From assembly GCF_023195925.1 (NCBI RefSeq), contig NZ_JALPRE010000018.1, forward strand, positions 62,001 to 126,000: 64,000 nucleotides of DNA, in the 5' to 3' direction. A model generated the notes under the pieces. That model saw nothing but the letters and a program-made list of their open reading frames with translations. It ran no database searches and was not told the DNA's origin. Positions 53,364 through 62,695 of this stretch are shown here, in pieces (position 1 is the stretch's first letter; the number at the start of each line of letters is the position of its first letter). The position numbers and the translations under genes are program-made. This DNA is from Aquimarina acroporae. Its GTDB lineage: Bacteria; Bacteroidota; Bacteroidia; Flavobacteriales; Flavobacteriaceae.

Positions 53364-54485
53364 TTATCCTTTAGGAATGAAAATGAAACGCCCGTCTAGG
53401 TCACTAAACCATATGTCATAAGTTCCTGCTGTTACAGGTATGTTAGGTGGGTTTCCATCTGTAGTAGCTTGACCGCTTATTGCAGTATCTGCACCCCAGT
53501 TTCCTGGCCAGTCATCACTGTGTCTAAACTTCATTTCTCCATCAGTTAATGTAATATCTATGATATACCATAAATGCTCATTGAAAGTAGATTGCGTCAT
53601 ATCTGTATCAGAATCCCATCCGTTTGGAGTAGAGTCACCAATAATTCCGATCGTAGCATAAGATGCAGATGCACTTGCATCAAAAGAATTAGCTTCAAAA
53701 GTGAAATTTTCAATATCCACAGTGATTTCATAGTAACCATCTGCAGCCACAGATAATACTCCAGGATCTCCCCCTAAAATATCACTGCTAGTAATTGATC
53801 CTCCATCATCTCCCCATTGTGGTTGCCAGAAACCTGGCGTTTCTAATAGTTTAAAGGCATTGTCACCACCTCCAAGGAACCATCCTGTAAATTTAAATAG
53901 ATTTTCGTTGTTTGGATCTCTTACCAAAGCTGTATTAGGATGTTGACCTGCTTGGTCTCCGTTATTCCATCCTGGAGCGGTAGCGCTTCCTACTAAGAAA
54001 AGATCTTTTTGTGGCACTACAGTGCTGTATGGAGTCACAGTAAGAGCAATAGAATTTGAAACAATAGCAGCTCCACCGTTTGTTCCTAGAGAAGAAACTA
54101 CTCTTAATTCCATAGACGCTTCATTATCTGGCTCTAATTCAAGGGTTAATGCTAATCCATTTAACTCTCCGATTGTCCATGAGTAGAAACGATCTGTAGT
54201 TACCGCAACTTCTGTTGGGCTTGCAAAATCTGTTCCTGCAGCAGCAGCTTCTATACTATAGCTAATAGGGGTATTAACATTATATCCTGCATCTTCCCAT
54301 ACTAAAGTGAAACCAAGGTTATCTGCAGTATCTTTAGTTAAAGTAACATTTGAGCTAGCACTTACTACGAGTGGTCCTTCAGATTGCTCATTTTGAACAA
54401 CGAATGTGGGTTCTTCATCTTCTACACATGCATTAAAGCATAATAATGCTATAAATGCAAACATTAAAATTGATATCTTTTTCAT
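53364..54485 (-). CDS. susE: SusE-like outer-membrane starch-binding lipoprotein
   Basis: A lipoprotein of 373 residues, with lipobox FNAC (cysteine about 20) and acidic VEDEEP next to it. An N-terminal immunoglobulin-like SusE domain (about 45-160) is followed by two starch-binding modules. Each begins with a LFLVGSA or IGIIGDS strand and a GW motif (TAPGWNN, TPNGWDS) and is rich in Trp (GFWQPQWGDD, DDWPGNWG). It would hold alpha-glucan at the cell surface. The frame extends to 54512, but the ATG at 54485 begins the signal peptide. It lies between susD and the amylase gene in the operon. Confidence 0.88.
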   Translation of the reverse strand: MKKISILMFAFIALLCFNACVEDEEPTFVVQNEQSEGPLVVSASSNVTLTKDTADNLGFTLVWEDAGYNVNTPISYSIEAAAAGTDFASPTEVAVTTDRFYSWTIGELNGLALTLELEPDNEASMELRVVSSLGTNGGAAIVSNSIALTVTPYSTVVPQKDLFLVGSATAPGWNNGDQAGQHPNTALVRDPNNENLFKFTGWFLGGGDNAFKLLETPGFWQPQWGDDGGSITSSDILGGDPGVLSVAADGYYEITVDIENFTFEANSFDASASASYATIGIIGDSTPNGWDSDTDMTQSTFNEHLWYIIDITLTDGEMKFRHSDDWPGNWGADTAISGQATTDGNPPNIPVTAGTYDIWFSDLDGRFIFIPKG

Positions 54486-54516
54486 GACTGTATATAAATT
54501 TAGTTTTTTCATAATA

Positions 54517-56181
54517 TTAGAATCCTGTGTTTTGTCCTAGGTTAGGATTCGCAGACCTACTTGATGCAGGTACTGGAAATAGATCAAGGTTTTCTGAAAT
54601 TGCAGATCCGTTTTGAGGCCCTCCTTTGTATGTCCAGTTATAAGTTCCTCCGCTGTATTGACCAAATCGAATAAGATCTTGTCTTCTATGACATTCCCAG
54701 TGTAATTCTCTTGCTCTTTCATCTAAGATGAAGTCTAGGGTTAAATCTGCATCAGCTATATTACCAGAGGCGTCTCCAAATGCTCTTTCACGTAAATCAT
54801 TCACATATCCAAGAGCTGTTGCACGATCTCCACCACCATTATTTAAGTGCGCTTCAGCATACATTAAAAGTACATCGGCAAATCTAAATAGAGGGAAATC
54901 TGTATCTACGAATGTGGCATCTTTACCTGGTTCACCAGCAGAGGTAATATTAGAATATTTAGCTAGTAAGTATCCTCCAGAAGTATCACTAATATCAGCT
55001 ATTTCAATAGGTCTATCTTCCTGAGTAACAATATTACCCATATCATCTAACTCTATATCTTGAGAAACAACTGTATTTCTAGAGTCATTGTTAAATAGAG
55101 CATCGTTCACAAATAATTCGGCAAACTGTCTTCTTACTCGATATAAGTTACCAAAACCTCCAACACCTAATGATTCTGGAGTAGGTTGAAAACCAGATCT
55201 GGCATTCATTTGTCCTTGTATTAAAATACCAGCTCCACCAAAATTCCTAACAGTTGTTCCATCGGCAATTACCGGGAAGATGATTTCATTTTGTGCACCG
55301 TTGGTATCATTATCTGCTAAGAAGTTGTACAGATAATTTGGAGTTAAGGAATACCCACTGTTTATGATTTCTTCACAAACTCGTAAGCAGTCTGCAAAAC
55401 GTTGGTTTTCATCTCCAAGATATACTCCTGCATTTAGGTATAATTTTGCAAGAATCATTTTGGCAACTCCTTTATTTACTCTACCATAAGTGGCAGCGTT
55501 TCCAGTCGCTACGTCAATTAAATCTGCATCTGCAGCTAACAATTCAGCTTCAATGTAATTAAAAAGGTCCTGTCCAGCAATTTCTGGAACACGAGTAAAT
55601 CCAACTGCATCCTCTTCTGTTGCAAATGGAGCTCTTCTAAATAGATCTAATAAATGATAGTTGGCTAACGCTCGTAATACTCTTGCTTCCGCTCTATAGG
55701 CTGTGATAGTATTTCTTAATTCTCCTGAAACGCCTCTTTCATCAAGCTTGGCATCTGTAGTTTGACGTAAAAATTCATTTGCCAATGAAATTTCGAAAGT
55801 TGCTCTTGCCCAGAAACCAAGAACCACCACGTTATTTGCATCCCATTGGTTTCTCTGAATTTGGCGTATACCTGGGTCATTTTCGAAAGTCCAAATAGTC
55901 TCATCTGTAGATAAATTTTGTAGGTTGAATAGACCTCTAACATATTGTCCAGTACCGGCATCGATACCCGCAATATTTGATGTTCCAGGACCATCTAATC
56001 CTACTACAGATAGATTTGCATATACTCCAGCAATAGCACGTTCATAACCATCAGGGGTGTTAAATACGTCCTCTGCTAATAAATCGTCATCATCTTCTAA
56101 TTCGATATTTAAATCGTCTTCACAAGAAGAAAATATACCGATAAAAAGAAATGCGTATAAAAATATCTTATATAGTTTCAT
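54517..56181 (-). CDS. susD: SusD-like glycan-binding lipoprotein
   Basis: A lipoprotein of 554 residues, with lipobox FSSC (Cys20) and the acidic stretch EDDLNIELEDDDD. The RagB/SusD fold is recognisable from FNTPDGYERAIAGVYANL, the TPR-like helices (RAEARVLRALANYHLLDLFRR), FADVLLMYAEAHLN and the closing LDERARELHWECHRRQDLIRFG. It forms the lid over the SusC barrel and binds the incoming oligosaccharide at the cell surface. It starts 11 bases after the susC stop, in the usual susC-susD order. Confidence 0.96.
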   Translation of the reverse strand: MKLYKIFLYAFLFIGIFSSCEDDLNIELEDDDDLLAEDVFNTPDGYERAIAGVYANLSVVGLDGPGTSNIAGIDAGTGQYVRGLFNLQNLSTDETIWTFENDPGIRQIQRNQWDANNVVVLGFWARATFEISLANEFLRQTTDAKLDERGVSGELRNTITAYRAEARVLRALANYHLLDLFRRAPFATEEDAVGFTRVPEIAGQDLFNYIEAELLAADADLIDVATGNAATYGRVNKGVAKMILAKLYLNAGVYLGDENQRFADCLRVCEEIINSGYSLTPNYLYNFLADNDTNGAQNEIIFPVIADGTTVRNFGGAGILIQGQMNARSGFQPTPESLGVGGFGNLYRVRRQFAELFVNDALFNNDSRNTVVSQDIELDDMGNIVTQEDRPIEIADISDTSGGYLLAKYSNITSAGEPGKDATFVDTDFPLFRFADVLLMYAEAHLNNGGGDRATALGYVNDLRERAFGDASGNIADADLTLDFILDERARELHWECHRRQDLIRFGQYSGGTYNWTYKGGPQNGSAISENLDLFPVPASSRSANPNLGQNTGF

Positions 56182-56192
56182 TTCCTAATGTT

Positions 56193-59117
56193 TTAGTATT
56201 TGTAGTTTATTCCTAATAAGTACGTACGTCCTCTTGGGAAGATCGTATTATCAACACCATTATTTTGGATCTCAGGATCAAGACCAGAATAATCTGTAAT
56301 CACAAAGGCGTTCTGTACACCAGCCCATAAACGAAGGCTAGAGACACCTTTCATAAGATCTCTAAGAGTATATCCTAGGGTAATATTATCCATTCTTAAG
56401 AAAGAAGCATCTTCTACATAAAAGTCAGATTGAATAACATCTGAAGTATTTTGGAAATTGGTGTCCTGAATACTTACAGGGGCATTATTAAACACGTTTC
56501 TGAATATATTTCCGGTTTGCGCATTTGCAGAGGCAACATTATTATATATTTCATTTCCAATGCTTGCCCTTAGGTTGAAGCTAAAGTCAAAGTTCTTATA
56601 GTTTAAACTAGACTGAAGTCCCATTGTGATATCTGCCACTGCGTTTCCAGAAACATAACGATCATTATTATCAACTACCCCATCACCATTTAGGTCGGCA
56701 TATGCTCCTTCAATAGGTCTTCCATTTTCATCATAGACCTGAGCAAATGTGAAGAAAGAAAATGGATCTTCACCTTGTCTTTGTATTTGGATTGTATTTC
56801 CAGTTCCTCCACTGATCCCAGTTACTAGAATGTCTTGATTAAAAGCTAACTTATCAATTTCCCTATCAATATATGTCAAGTTATAACTGAGATTCCAGTT
56901 TAAATCATTCGTTCTTATCACATCAGCATTAATAGAAAATTCAAGACCTTCAGTGGTGAATTTTCCAATATTTTGGAATCCTTGGTTAGAAAAGTTTGCC
57001 GCATCTGGCACAGGAGCTTGAGAAAGTAAATCATCAGACTCTTTTCTAAAGATATCTACAGAACCACTAATTCTGTCATTAAAGAATCCATAGTCTAAAC
57101 CGATATTGTATTCTGTGATTTTCTCCCACTCAATTTCCTCATTTCTAAATTGAGGTTGTACAATATTTACAACTTGTCCATTTAGTATATACTGAGTGTT
57201 AGGACCACTACCACCGTATCGTTCAATATAATCAAATGGAGCGGAGATGTCCTGTTGTCCAGTAATACCATATCCTAAACGTAATCTTAAATTACTTAAA
57301 GTGTTAGAGTTTTTAAGAAAATTTTCATCGCTTATTTGCCAACCAAAAGAGGCTGCGGCAAAGTTACCCCATCGATTATTTTCTCCAAATCTTGATGAAC
57401 CATCTCTACGAAAAGAACCTGCTAAAAAGTACTTGTCGAAAAGTTTAAAATTTGCTCTTCCGAAATAGGCAATCAAAACAACATCTCCTTGGATATCTAA
57501 TTCGGGTTCATTGTTAGGGTCCCGTTGATCACTGGTTCTAAACTCTTCCTCTTCGAATTTTTGATAAGAATACCCTCCAGTAGCTTCGATATCAAGAGCT
57601 CCCAATTTTTTGTTGTATACTAGATAGGTATCAAGTAATCTGTTTTCCACAGAAAAATCAGTATCGGATTTAAAACCGTTAAATTCTCCTTGAGCTGAAT
57701 TAAAGGTGTTTGCACTTTCTGTAGAACGTTCTTCAAACCTTTTTGTCTCACTTAGGTCATAACCTAAGTTTACTACAGCTCTCATATCAGGAAAGAAGTG
57801 TAATTGATAATCAAACTTTGCATTACCATAAATTCTTCTAACATTGGCAATGTCTCTTGTTTGTAATAGTTGTGCTAATGGATTTCTCTGTACATTGGCT
57901 CTTGCAAAACCTTCGTTATTAAGATATTCGAAGAATCCTCCATAAGGTGAAGTTGGATCAAGAGCTGGTTGTGTAGGATCGAACGTAATTGCAGAACCTT
58001 CAACACCCGGAGCAAATCTGTTTTTTTCAAAATTTAAGTTTGCATTTAAATCTATTTTTAAATGATTATTGAATACTCTCGGGTTTAAAGAAAGGGAAGT
58101 AGTTGTTCTTTCAAATTTCGAAGTTTTTCTTATACCTTCCTGATCAGATCTACCAATCGTTAATCGAGTGGGTAAAACTTCCAAAATAGAACCACTTAAT
58201 GACAAGTTATGATTCGACGAAAAAGCGTCTCGATAAATCTCGTCTTGCCAATCGGTATTAGCATTTCCGAGATCGGCTAAACGATCTGGAAAATTTTGAG
58301 CGATAAAATCACGATATTCGTTCGCGGTAAAAACATCAACTACTTCATTGGCTGTAGTAATATTAGTTTGAGAATCTAAACTAATCTGTAATTTTTTCTT
58401 TCCCTTTTTTGTTGTTATAATAATAACTCCATTCGCACCGCGGTTACCATAAATAGCCGTAGCCGATGCATCTTTAAGAATTGAAAATGATTCGATGTCA
58501 TTAGGGTTAATTGCCGAAAGTACAGATCGTGCTCCATTATTTAAGTTACCAGGATCATAAAGAGGTAAACCATCTAATACAATTAATGGATCATTCGAAG
58601 CGTTTAAAGAAGCTCCCCCTCTAATTCTAATTTCTGAGTTACCTGCAGGACCACCATTGGTATTAATGTTAACCCCCGCCACACGACCAGTGAATAAATT
58701 CTCTGCAGTAACGTTATTACCGGTATTAAAGTTCTCTGAAGTAACCAGAGAAACAGAACCCGTTAAATCCTTCTTTCTGGCAGCACCGTATCCAATTAAT
58801 ACTACTTGTTCAAGTTCTGCTGCATCTTCTTCCAGAACGATGTCAATAGTAGCTTGACCAGTGTATGCTACTTCCTGAGGTACAAAACCAACGTATGAAT
58901 AGACTATAATATCACCGTTGTTTACATTGTCTATTGAATAGAGACCATCAAAGTCGGATGAAGTTCCATTAGTAGTCTCTTTTACAATGATATTTACACC
59001 CGGAATGGGTTGACCGCTTCCAGCATCAGTGACCGTTCCCGTGACGGTGGACTGGGCGAAAAAGCTCATTGGTATCAACCACAATAAAAACAATGCGCTT
59101 TTAGTAAATGTTTTCAT
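56193..59117 (-). CDS. susC: SusC-like TonB-dependent outer-membrane transporter
   Basis: A protein of 974 residues. A signal peptide precedes the carboxypeptidase-regulatory-like domain (about 24-108; VTGTVTDAGSGQPIPGVNI). Then come the plug (about 115-235; LTGSVSLVTSENF, NANGG-like ring, IRGGASLNASNDPLIVLDG) and a 22-strand barrel ending in the aromatic YLLGINYKY. It imports alpha-oligosaccharides using TonB energy, paired with SusD. It is the first gene of the minus-strand operon. A candidate promoter and a LacI-type palindrome lie upstream. The 296-base gap to the regulator frame (59118-59413) holds these sites and an 18-base repeat; nothing else is seen. Confidence 0.97.
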   Translation of the reverse strand: MKTFTKSALFLLWLIPMSFFAQSTVTGTVTDAGSGQPIPGVNIIVKETTNGTSSDFDGLYSIDNVNNGDIIVYSYVGFVPQEVAYTGQATIDIVLEEDAAELEQVVLIGYGAARKKDLTGSVSLVTSENFNTGNNVTAENLFTGRVAGVNINTNGGPAGNSEIRIRGGASLNASNDPLIVLDGLPLYDPGNLNNGARSVLSAINPNDIESFSILKDASATAIYGNRGANGVIIITTKKGKKKLQISLDSQTNITTANEVVDVFTANEYRDFIAQNFPDRLADLGNANTDWQDEIYRDAFSSNHNLSLSGSILEVLPTRLTIGRSDQEGIRKTSKFERTTTSLSLNPRVFNNHLKIDLNANLNFEKNRFAPGVEGSAITFDPTQPALDPTSPYGGFFEYLNNEGFARANVQRNPLAQLLQTRDIANVRRIYGNAKFDYQLHFFPDMRAVVNLGYDLSETKRFEERSTESANTFNSAQGEFNGFKSDTDFSVENRLLDTYLVYNKKLGALDIEATGGYSYQKFEEEEFRTSDQRDPNNEPELDIQGDVVLIAYFGRANFKLFDKYFLAGSFRRDGSSRFGENNRWGNFAAASFGWQISDENFLKNSNTLSNLRLRLGYGITGQQDISAPFDYIERYGGSGPNTQYILNGQVVNIVQPQFRNEEIEWEKITEYNIGLDYGFFNDRISGSVDIFRKESDDLLSQAPVPDAANFSNQGFQNIGKFTTEGLEFSINADVIRTNDLNWNLSYNLTYIDREIDKLAFNQDILVTGISGGTGNTIQIQRQGEDPFSFFTFAQVYDENGRPIEGAYADLNGDGVVDNNDRYVSGNAVADITMGLQSSLNYKNFDFSFNLRASIGNEIYNNVASANAQTGNIFRNVFNNAPVSIQDTNFQNTSDVIQSDFYVEDASFLRMDNITLGYTLRDLMKGVSSLRLWAGVQNAFVITDYSGLDPEIQNNGVDNTIFPRGRTYLLGINYKY

Positions 59118-59148
59118 AAAATTAAATTAGTTTTTGATTGTTTTAAGT

Positions 59149-59166
59149 CTTATATTTTCACTTTCT
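59149..59166. repeat. 18-base repeat, copy A, in the susC leader
   Basis: CTTATATTTTCACTTTCT on the plus strand, identical to 60524-60541. On the susC side it lies just downstream of the candidate -7 element, so it would be near the 5' end of the susC mRNA in antisense form. Confidence 0.75.
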
Positions 59167-59171
59167 GCATC

Positions 59172-59204
59172 CAAAGTATGTAAATTTTACGTTAAATCTT
59201 CAAT
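59172..59204 (-). promoter_or_regulatory. Candidate susC promoter
   Basis: On the minus strand, TTG (59203-59201) is followed after 22 bases by TACTTTG (59178-59172). This fits the Bacteroidota -33 TTG and -7 TAnnTTTG pattern loosely (one base short in the -7 spacer). The transcript would start near 59165. Confidence 0.45.
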
Positions 59205-59225
59205 GGAGATGTAGTCGAAACCTTA

Positions 59226-59239
59226 CGAAAACGTTTGCG
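59226..59239. promoter_or_regulatory. LacI-type operator upstream of susC
   Basis: CGAAAACGTTTGCG is a palindrome with mismatches only at positions 3 and 12 and the AAACGTTT core typical of LacI-family sites. It lies upstream of the susC promoter, facing the divergent LacI-type gene. Binding by that regulator is inferred. The upstream position would suit activation. Confidence 0.65.
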
Positions 59240-59446
59240 TGTGGAAAACTTTTAAAATTTCGTTAAAATTTTAAGTTTTATTGTGTTCATATAGCATATT
59301 TTCGCCCCAAAATTTGAGAAGTGATTAAAAAAGTGCCTGTTATTTGATAATCTTCAAATGGTCTCAATGCTTTTGATACCTTTATAATTGGAAAAAAACA
59401 GGGAAGATTTGGATTGGAAAAAGTAAACGCTAACAACAAAAAACAA

Positions 59447-60478
59447 ATGAAACAAAAAGTTACCCTGAAACAAATAGCAAAAGAACTGGATGTTTCTATT
59501 TCTACAGTCTCAAAAGCCCTAAAGGACAGTGTGGAAATTAGTCTAGATACCCGTCAAAAGGTTAAAGCTTTCGCTAAACTGTATAATTATAAACCAAACA
59601 ACATTGCACTGAGTTTAAAGAATAGAAAAACAAAGACTATTGGTGTAATTATACCCGAGATTGTTCATCATTTTTTTACCACGGTAATTGGTGGTGTAGA
59701 AAAGGTTGCCAATGAAAAAGGGTATAACGTTATTATATGTTCTTCAAACAACTCTTTTGATAAAGAAGTGATTAATATGGAGATGCTTGCCAGTGGGAGT
59801 GCAGATGGTTTTATTCTATCAGTAGCCAAAGAGACCCAGCTCAAAAAAGATTATCATCATATAGAAGAAACGATGAGTCAGGGAATGCCGGTAGTTCTTT
59901 TTGATAGAATTATAGATGAATTGGTTTGTGATAAGGTAATCATAGATGATGCAAAAGGAGCGCAATCTGCAACAAATCACTTGCTATCTATAGGGTGTAA
60001 GAAGATTGCAATTTTAACCACAGTGGATTATATAAGTGTTGGGAAGCTTAGAACGAATGGATACCTTAGAGCATTAAGAGCATATGATATTCCTGAAAAT
60101 GAAGAGTATATCTTAAAAATTGAAGATATCGACAACTGTGAGGCCGAAATAGAGAGTTTCTTAAAAGGAAAAGATATAGATGCTGTTTTTGCAGTGAACG
60201 AATTATTCGCTGTGACTGCAATTCGAGTTCTTCATGAACAAGGAAAAAGAGTGCCAGATGATGTAGCGATTATTGGTTTTACAGATGGTATTTTATCCAA
60301 ACATTTCATTCCAAGCTTAACAACTATTAGCCAGCATGGTGAGGATATGGGGATAAGAGCAGCCAAGTTGTTAATAGATAAATTAGAAGGTGATGAATCT
60401 GTAACCGAGGAGTATAGAACTGTAATAATTGATACCAGTTTGGTTCAAAGAAAATCAACAAAAAAAACTAAAGACTAA
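59447..60478 (+). CDS. LacI-family transcriptional regulator of the alpha-glucan locus
   Basis: A protein of 343 residues. The helix-turn-helix and hinge lie at about 3-60 (VTLKQIAKELDVSISTVSKALKD, then YNYKPNNIALSLK). The periplasmic-binding-type ligand domain follows: TIGVIIPEIVHHFFTTVIGG, then VIIDDAKGAQSATNHLLSIGCKKIAIL and IIGFTDG. The likely ligand is maltose or a breakdown product. The frame extends to a TTG at 59414, but the ATG at 59447 starts the domain. It diverges from susC and precedes the transporter operon, so it is the probable regulator of both. Confidence 0.92.
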   Translation: MKQKVTLKQIAKELDVSISTVSKALKDSVEISLDTRQKVKAFAKLYNYKPNNIALSLKNRKTKTIGVIIPEIVHHFFTTVIGGVEKVANEKGYNVIICSSNNSFDKEVINMEMLASGSADGFILSVAKETQLKKDYHHIEETMSQGMPVVLFDRIIDELVCDKVIIDDAKGAQSATNHLLSIGCKKIAILTTVDYISVGKLRTNGYLRALRAYDIPENEEYILKIEDIDNCEAEIESFLKGKDIDAVFAVNELFAVTAIRVLHEQGKRVPDDVAIIGFTDGILSKHFIPSLTTISQHGEDMGIRAAKLLIDKLEGDESVTEEYRTVIIDTSLVQRKSTKKTKD

Positions 60479-60502
60479 GTATTTTTAATTAAAAAAATAT
60501 AA

Positions 60503-60510
60503 TATCTTTG
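60503..60510 (+). promoter_or_regulatory. Candidate -7 element of the transporter operon promoter
   Basis: TATCTTTG is a full match to TAnnTTTG. The region about 20 bases upstream is T-rich (60482-60486) but lacks a clear TTTG. The transcript would start near 60517, at the foot of the hairpin described below. Confidence 0.55.
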
Positions 60511-60516
60511 GGGTCG

Positions 60517-60577
60517 ATCAAAACTTATATTTTCACTTTCTACACATAAATAAGTTTTGATAAGTCTTGCGCTTATC
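60517..60577 (+). promoter_or_regulatory. Structured 5' leader of the transporter operon
   Basis: A perfect 12-base inverted repeat, ATCAAAACTTAT (60517-60528) and ATAAGTTTTGAT (60550-60561), encloses a 21-base loop. A second stem, GATAAG/CTTATC (60559-60564 and 60572-60577), shares three bases with the first, so the two cannot both form fully. This resembles alternative folds, but it has no terminator T-run. It could also be an operator. Confidence 0.55.
60524..60541. repeat. 18-base repeat, copy B, in the transporter leader
   Basis: CTTATATTTTCACTTTCT, identical to 59149-59166. It covers the end of the left hairpin arm and most of its loop. The matched sequence continues with one mismatch, then CA. 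Confidence 0.75.
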
Positions 60578-60602
60578 AGTGTAATAATTAAATATTCACT
60601 TA

Positions 60603-61958
60603 ATGAACAAGCGTAAATTAAGTTTCTGGGAAATCTGGAACATGAGTTTTGGTTTCCTAGGGATACAAATGGGTTTTGCCCTTCAAAATGCAAATGCCAG
60701 TAGGATTTTACAAATTTTTGGAGCCGATGTACACGAGTTGTCTTGGTTCTGGATTGTAGCTCCTTTAACAGGGTTAATCGTTCAGCCAATAATAGGCTAT
60801 TACAGTGATAAAACCTGGACCAGATTAGGTCGAAGAAGACCATATTTTCTTACTGGAGCTGTGTTAGCATCTTTGGGATTATTACTTATGCCTAATGCCG
60901 ACATGTTTACTGCTTTTATGCCTGCTTTGTGGGTTGGAGCTGGTATGCTCATGATTATGGACGCTTCTTTTAATGTAGCTATGGAACCTTTTAGAGCTCT
61001 AGTTGCCGATAACCTGCCTTCTGACCAAAGAACACTTGGTTTTAGTGTTCAGACGGCATTAATTGGTTTTGGTGCAGTGATAGGATCTTGGTTGCCTTAT
61101 GCGTTTGTAAATTGGTTTGGTATCTCTAATGTTGCCGAACCAGGTAAAGTGCCAATGCATTTACTATTGTCTTTTATTATTGGTGCAATAGTCTTAATTG
61201 GTAGTATCCTACTAACAGTTTTTACAACCAAAGAATATACTCCTGAAGAGCTTAAAGCTTTTGAAGCCGAAGAAGGAGAAGAAGAAACTGAAGAGTCTTC
61301 TTCTTTGTTAAATATTTTCTCAGATTTCAGAAAAATGCCTCTTACCATGAAACAGCTTAGTTGGGTACAGTTCTTTTCGTGGTTTGCTTTGTTTGGAATG
61401 TGGGTGTTTTCAACACCAGCAATTGCTCATCATGTATATGGTTTGCCTATTGAGGATCATAGTAGCAAAGCATATCAAGATGCTGGTGATTGGGTAGGTT
61501 TTCTTTTTGGAGTATATAATGCTGTTTCTGCTGTATTTGCTTTTTTCTTGCCAGTAATAGCACTTAAGGTTGGACGTAAACTAACGCATTCATTATGTTT
61601 AGTAATAGGAGGCGTGAGTTTTATATCAATGTATTTTATTTCTAATGAAATGCTATTGATACTTCCTATGATAGGTATTGGATTTGCGTGGGCAAGTATT
61701 CTGGCAATGCCTTATGCAATTTTGGCGGGTTCTATTCCTGCCAGAAAGATGGGTGTCTATATGGGGATATTTAATTTCTTTATTGTATTACCACAGATAG
61801 TGAATGCACTTATTGGAGGTCCCTTGGTAAAATACTTTTATAATGGTAACGCAATGTATGCTTTGGTCATAAGTGGAGTGTCGTTTATAATAGCGGCATT
61901 GTTAGTAACAAGAGTTAAAGATGTAGATGATAATGTAATTTTAAATAAGCTAAGTTAA
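60603..61958 (+). CDS. MFS sugar transporter of the SUT/SLC45-like type (probable maltose importer)
   Basis: A protein of 451 residues with 12 membrane segments. It starts SFWEIWNMSFGFLGIQMGFAL and carries the GPH/SUT signature in SDKTWTRLGRRRPYF (about 70-84) between segments 2 and 3. A central loop is strongly acidic (about 220-233). It resembles the sucrose/maltose proton symporters. With maltose phosphorylase and beta-phosphoglucomutase downstream, maltose is the likely substrate. It lies nine bases before pgmB, forming an operon. Confidence 0.88.
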   Translation: MNKRKLSFWEIWNMSFGFLGIQMGFALQNANASRILQIFGADVHELSWFWIVAPLTGLIVQPIIGYYSDKTWTRLGRRRPYFLTGAVLASLGLLLMPNADMFTAFMPALWVGAGMLMIMDASFNVAMEPFRALVADNLPSDQRTLGFSVQTALIGFGAVIGSWLPYAFVNWFGISNVAEPGKVPMHLLLSFIIGAIVLIGSILLTVFTTKEYTPEELKAFEAEEGEEETEESSSLLNIFSDFRKMPLTMKQLSWVQFFSWFALFGMWVFSTPAIAHHVYGLPIEDHSSKAYQDAGDWVGFLFGVYNAVSAVFAFFLPVIALKVGRKLTHSLCLVIGGVSFISMYFISNEMLLILPMIGIGFAWASILAMPYAILAGSIPARKMGVYMGIFNFFIVLPQIVNALIGGPLVKYFYNGNAMYALVISGVSFIIAALLVTRVKDVDDNVILNKLS

Positions 61959-61967
61959 AAAAGAGAC

Positions 61968-62621
61968 ATGAAGAAAGCTTTTATTTTTGATCTTGATGGT
62001 GTTATTGTAGATACTGCCAAATATCATTTCCTGGCATGGCAAAATTTAGCCAATGGATTAGGGATTTCTTTTTCTGAAGAACAAAACGAACAACTAAAAG
62101 GAGTTAGCCGAATACGATCTTTAGAAAAAATATTAGAGTGGGGTAATAAAACCATTTCGGAAGAAGAATTTACCCGACTTATGACTGAGAAAAATGAAGA
62201 ATACCTATCTTATATATCCAAAATGGATGTTTCAGAAGTTTTACCAGATGTACCAAGAGTGTTAGATTATTTGGTTTCTGAAAATCAGGGTATTGCCTTA
62301 GGTTCAGCTAGTAAAAACGCTCGAGCTATTTTAGAAAAGGTAGAATTAACAACCAAATTTCAAACCATTGTAGACGGTACCAATGTAACTAAAGCAAAAC
62401 CAGATCCTGAGGTATTCTTAATAGGAGCCAAAGAATTAGGTGTAAAACCTGAAGATTGTATTGTATTTGAAGATTCTGTAGCAGGAGTACAAGCTGCAAA
62501 CAATGCAAATATGATAAGTATAGGAATAGGAAGCAAAGATGTATTGCATGAAGCAGATTATGTTTTTGCAGATTTTACAGAAATAGATGAGACCTTTATA
62601 AACCAATTAATCAAAAAATAA
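61968..62621 (+). CDS. pgmB: Beta-phosphoglucomutase
   Basis: An HAD-family enzyme of 217 residues that converts beta-glucose-1-phosphate to glucose-6-phosphate. Motif I is FDLDGVIVDTAKYH (nucleophile Asp8, acid/base Asp10). The cap has KGVSRIRSLEKIL, which contributes the loop that binds phosphoglucose. Motif II/III are LGSASKNA and KAKPDPEVFL, and motif IV is VFEDSVAGVQAA. The product of maltose phosphorylase is its substrate, which matches the gene order with the GH65 enzyme 74 bases downstream. Confidence 0.95.
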   Translation: MKKAFIFDLDGVIVDTAKYHFLAWQNLANGLGISFSEEQNEQLKGVSRIRSLEKILEWGNKTISEEEFTRLMTEKNEEYLSYISKMDVSEVLPDVPRVLDYLVSENQGIALGSASKNARAILEKVELTTKFQTIVDGTNVTKAKPDPEVFLIGAKELGVKPEDCIVFEDSVAGVQAANNANMISIGIGSKDVLHEADYVFADFTEIDETFINQLIKK

Positions 62622-62695
62622 ATTAGCCAATTATAGAGTAATGCTACTACAATTGTAACCAAGGCATTATTCTTCAATTAAAAACAAAATTAGAG

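Noticed and set aside
54537..54722. Minus-strand 61-residue frame inside susD
   Set aside because: It lies in another frame of the susD coding sequence and shows no family pattern.
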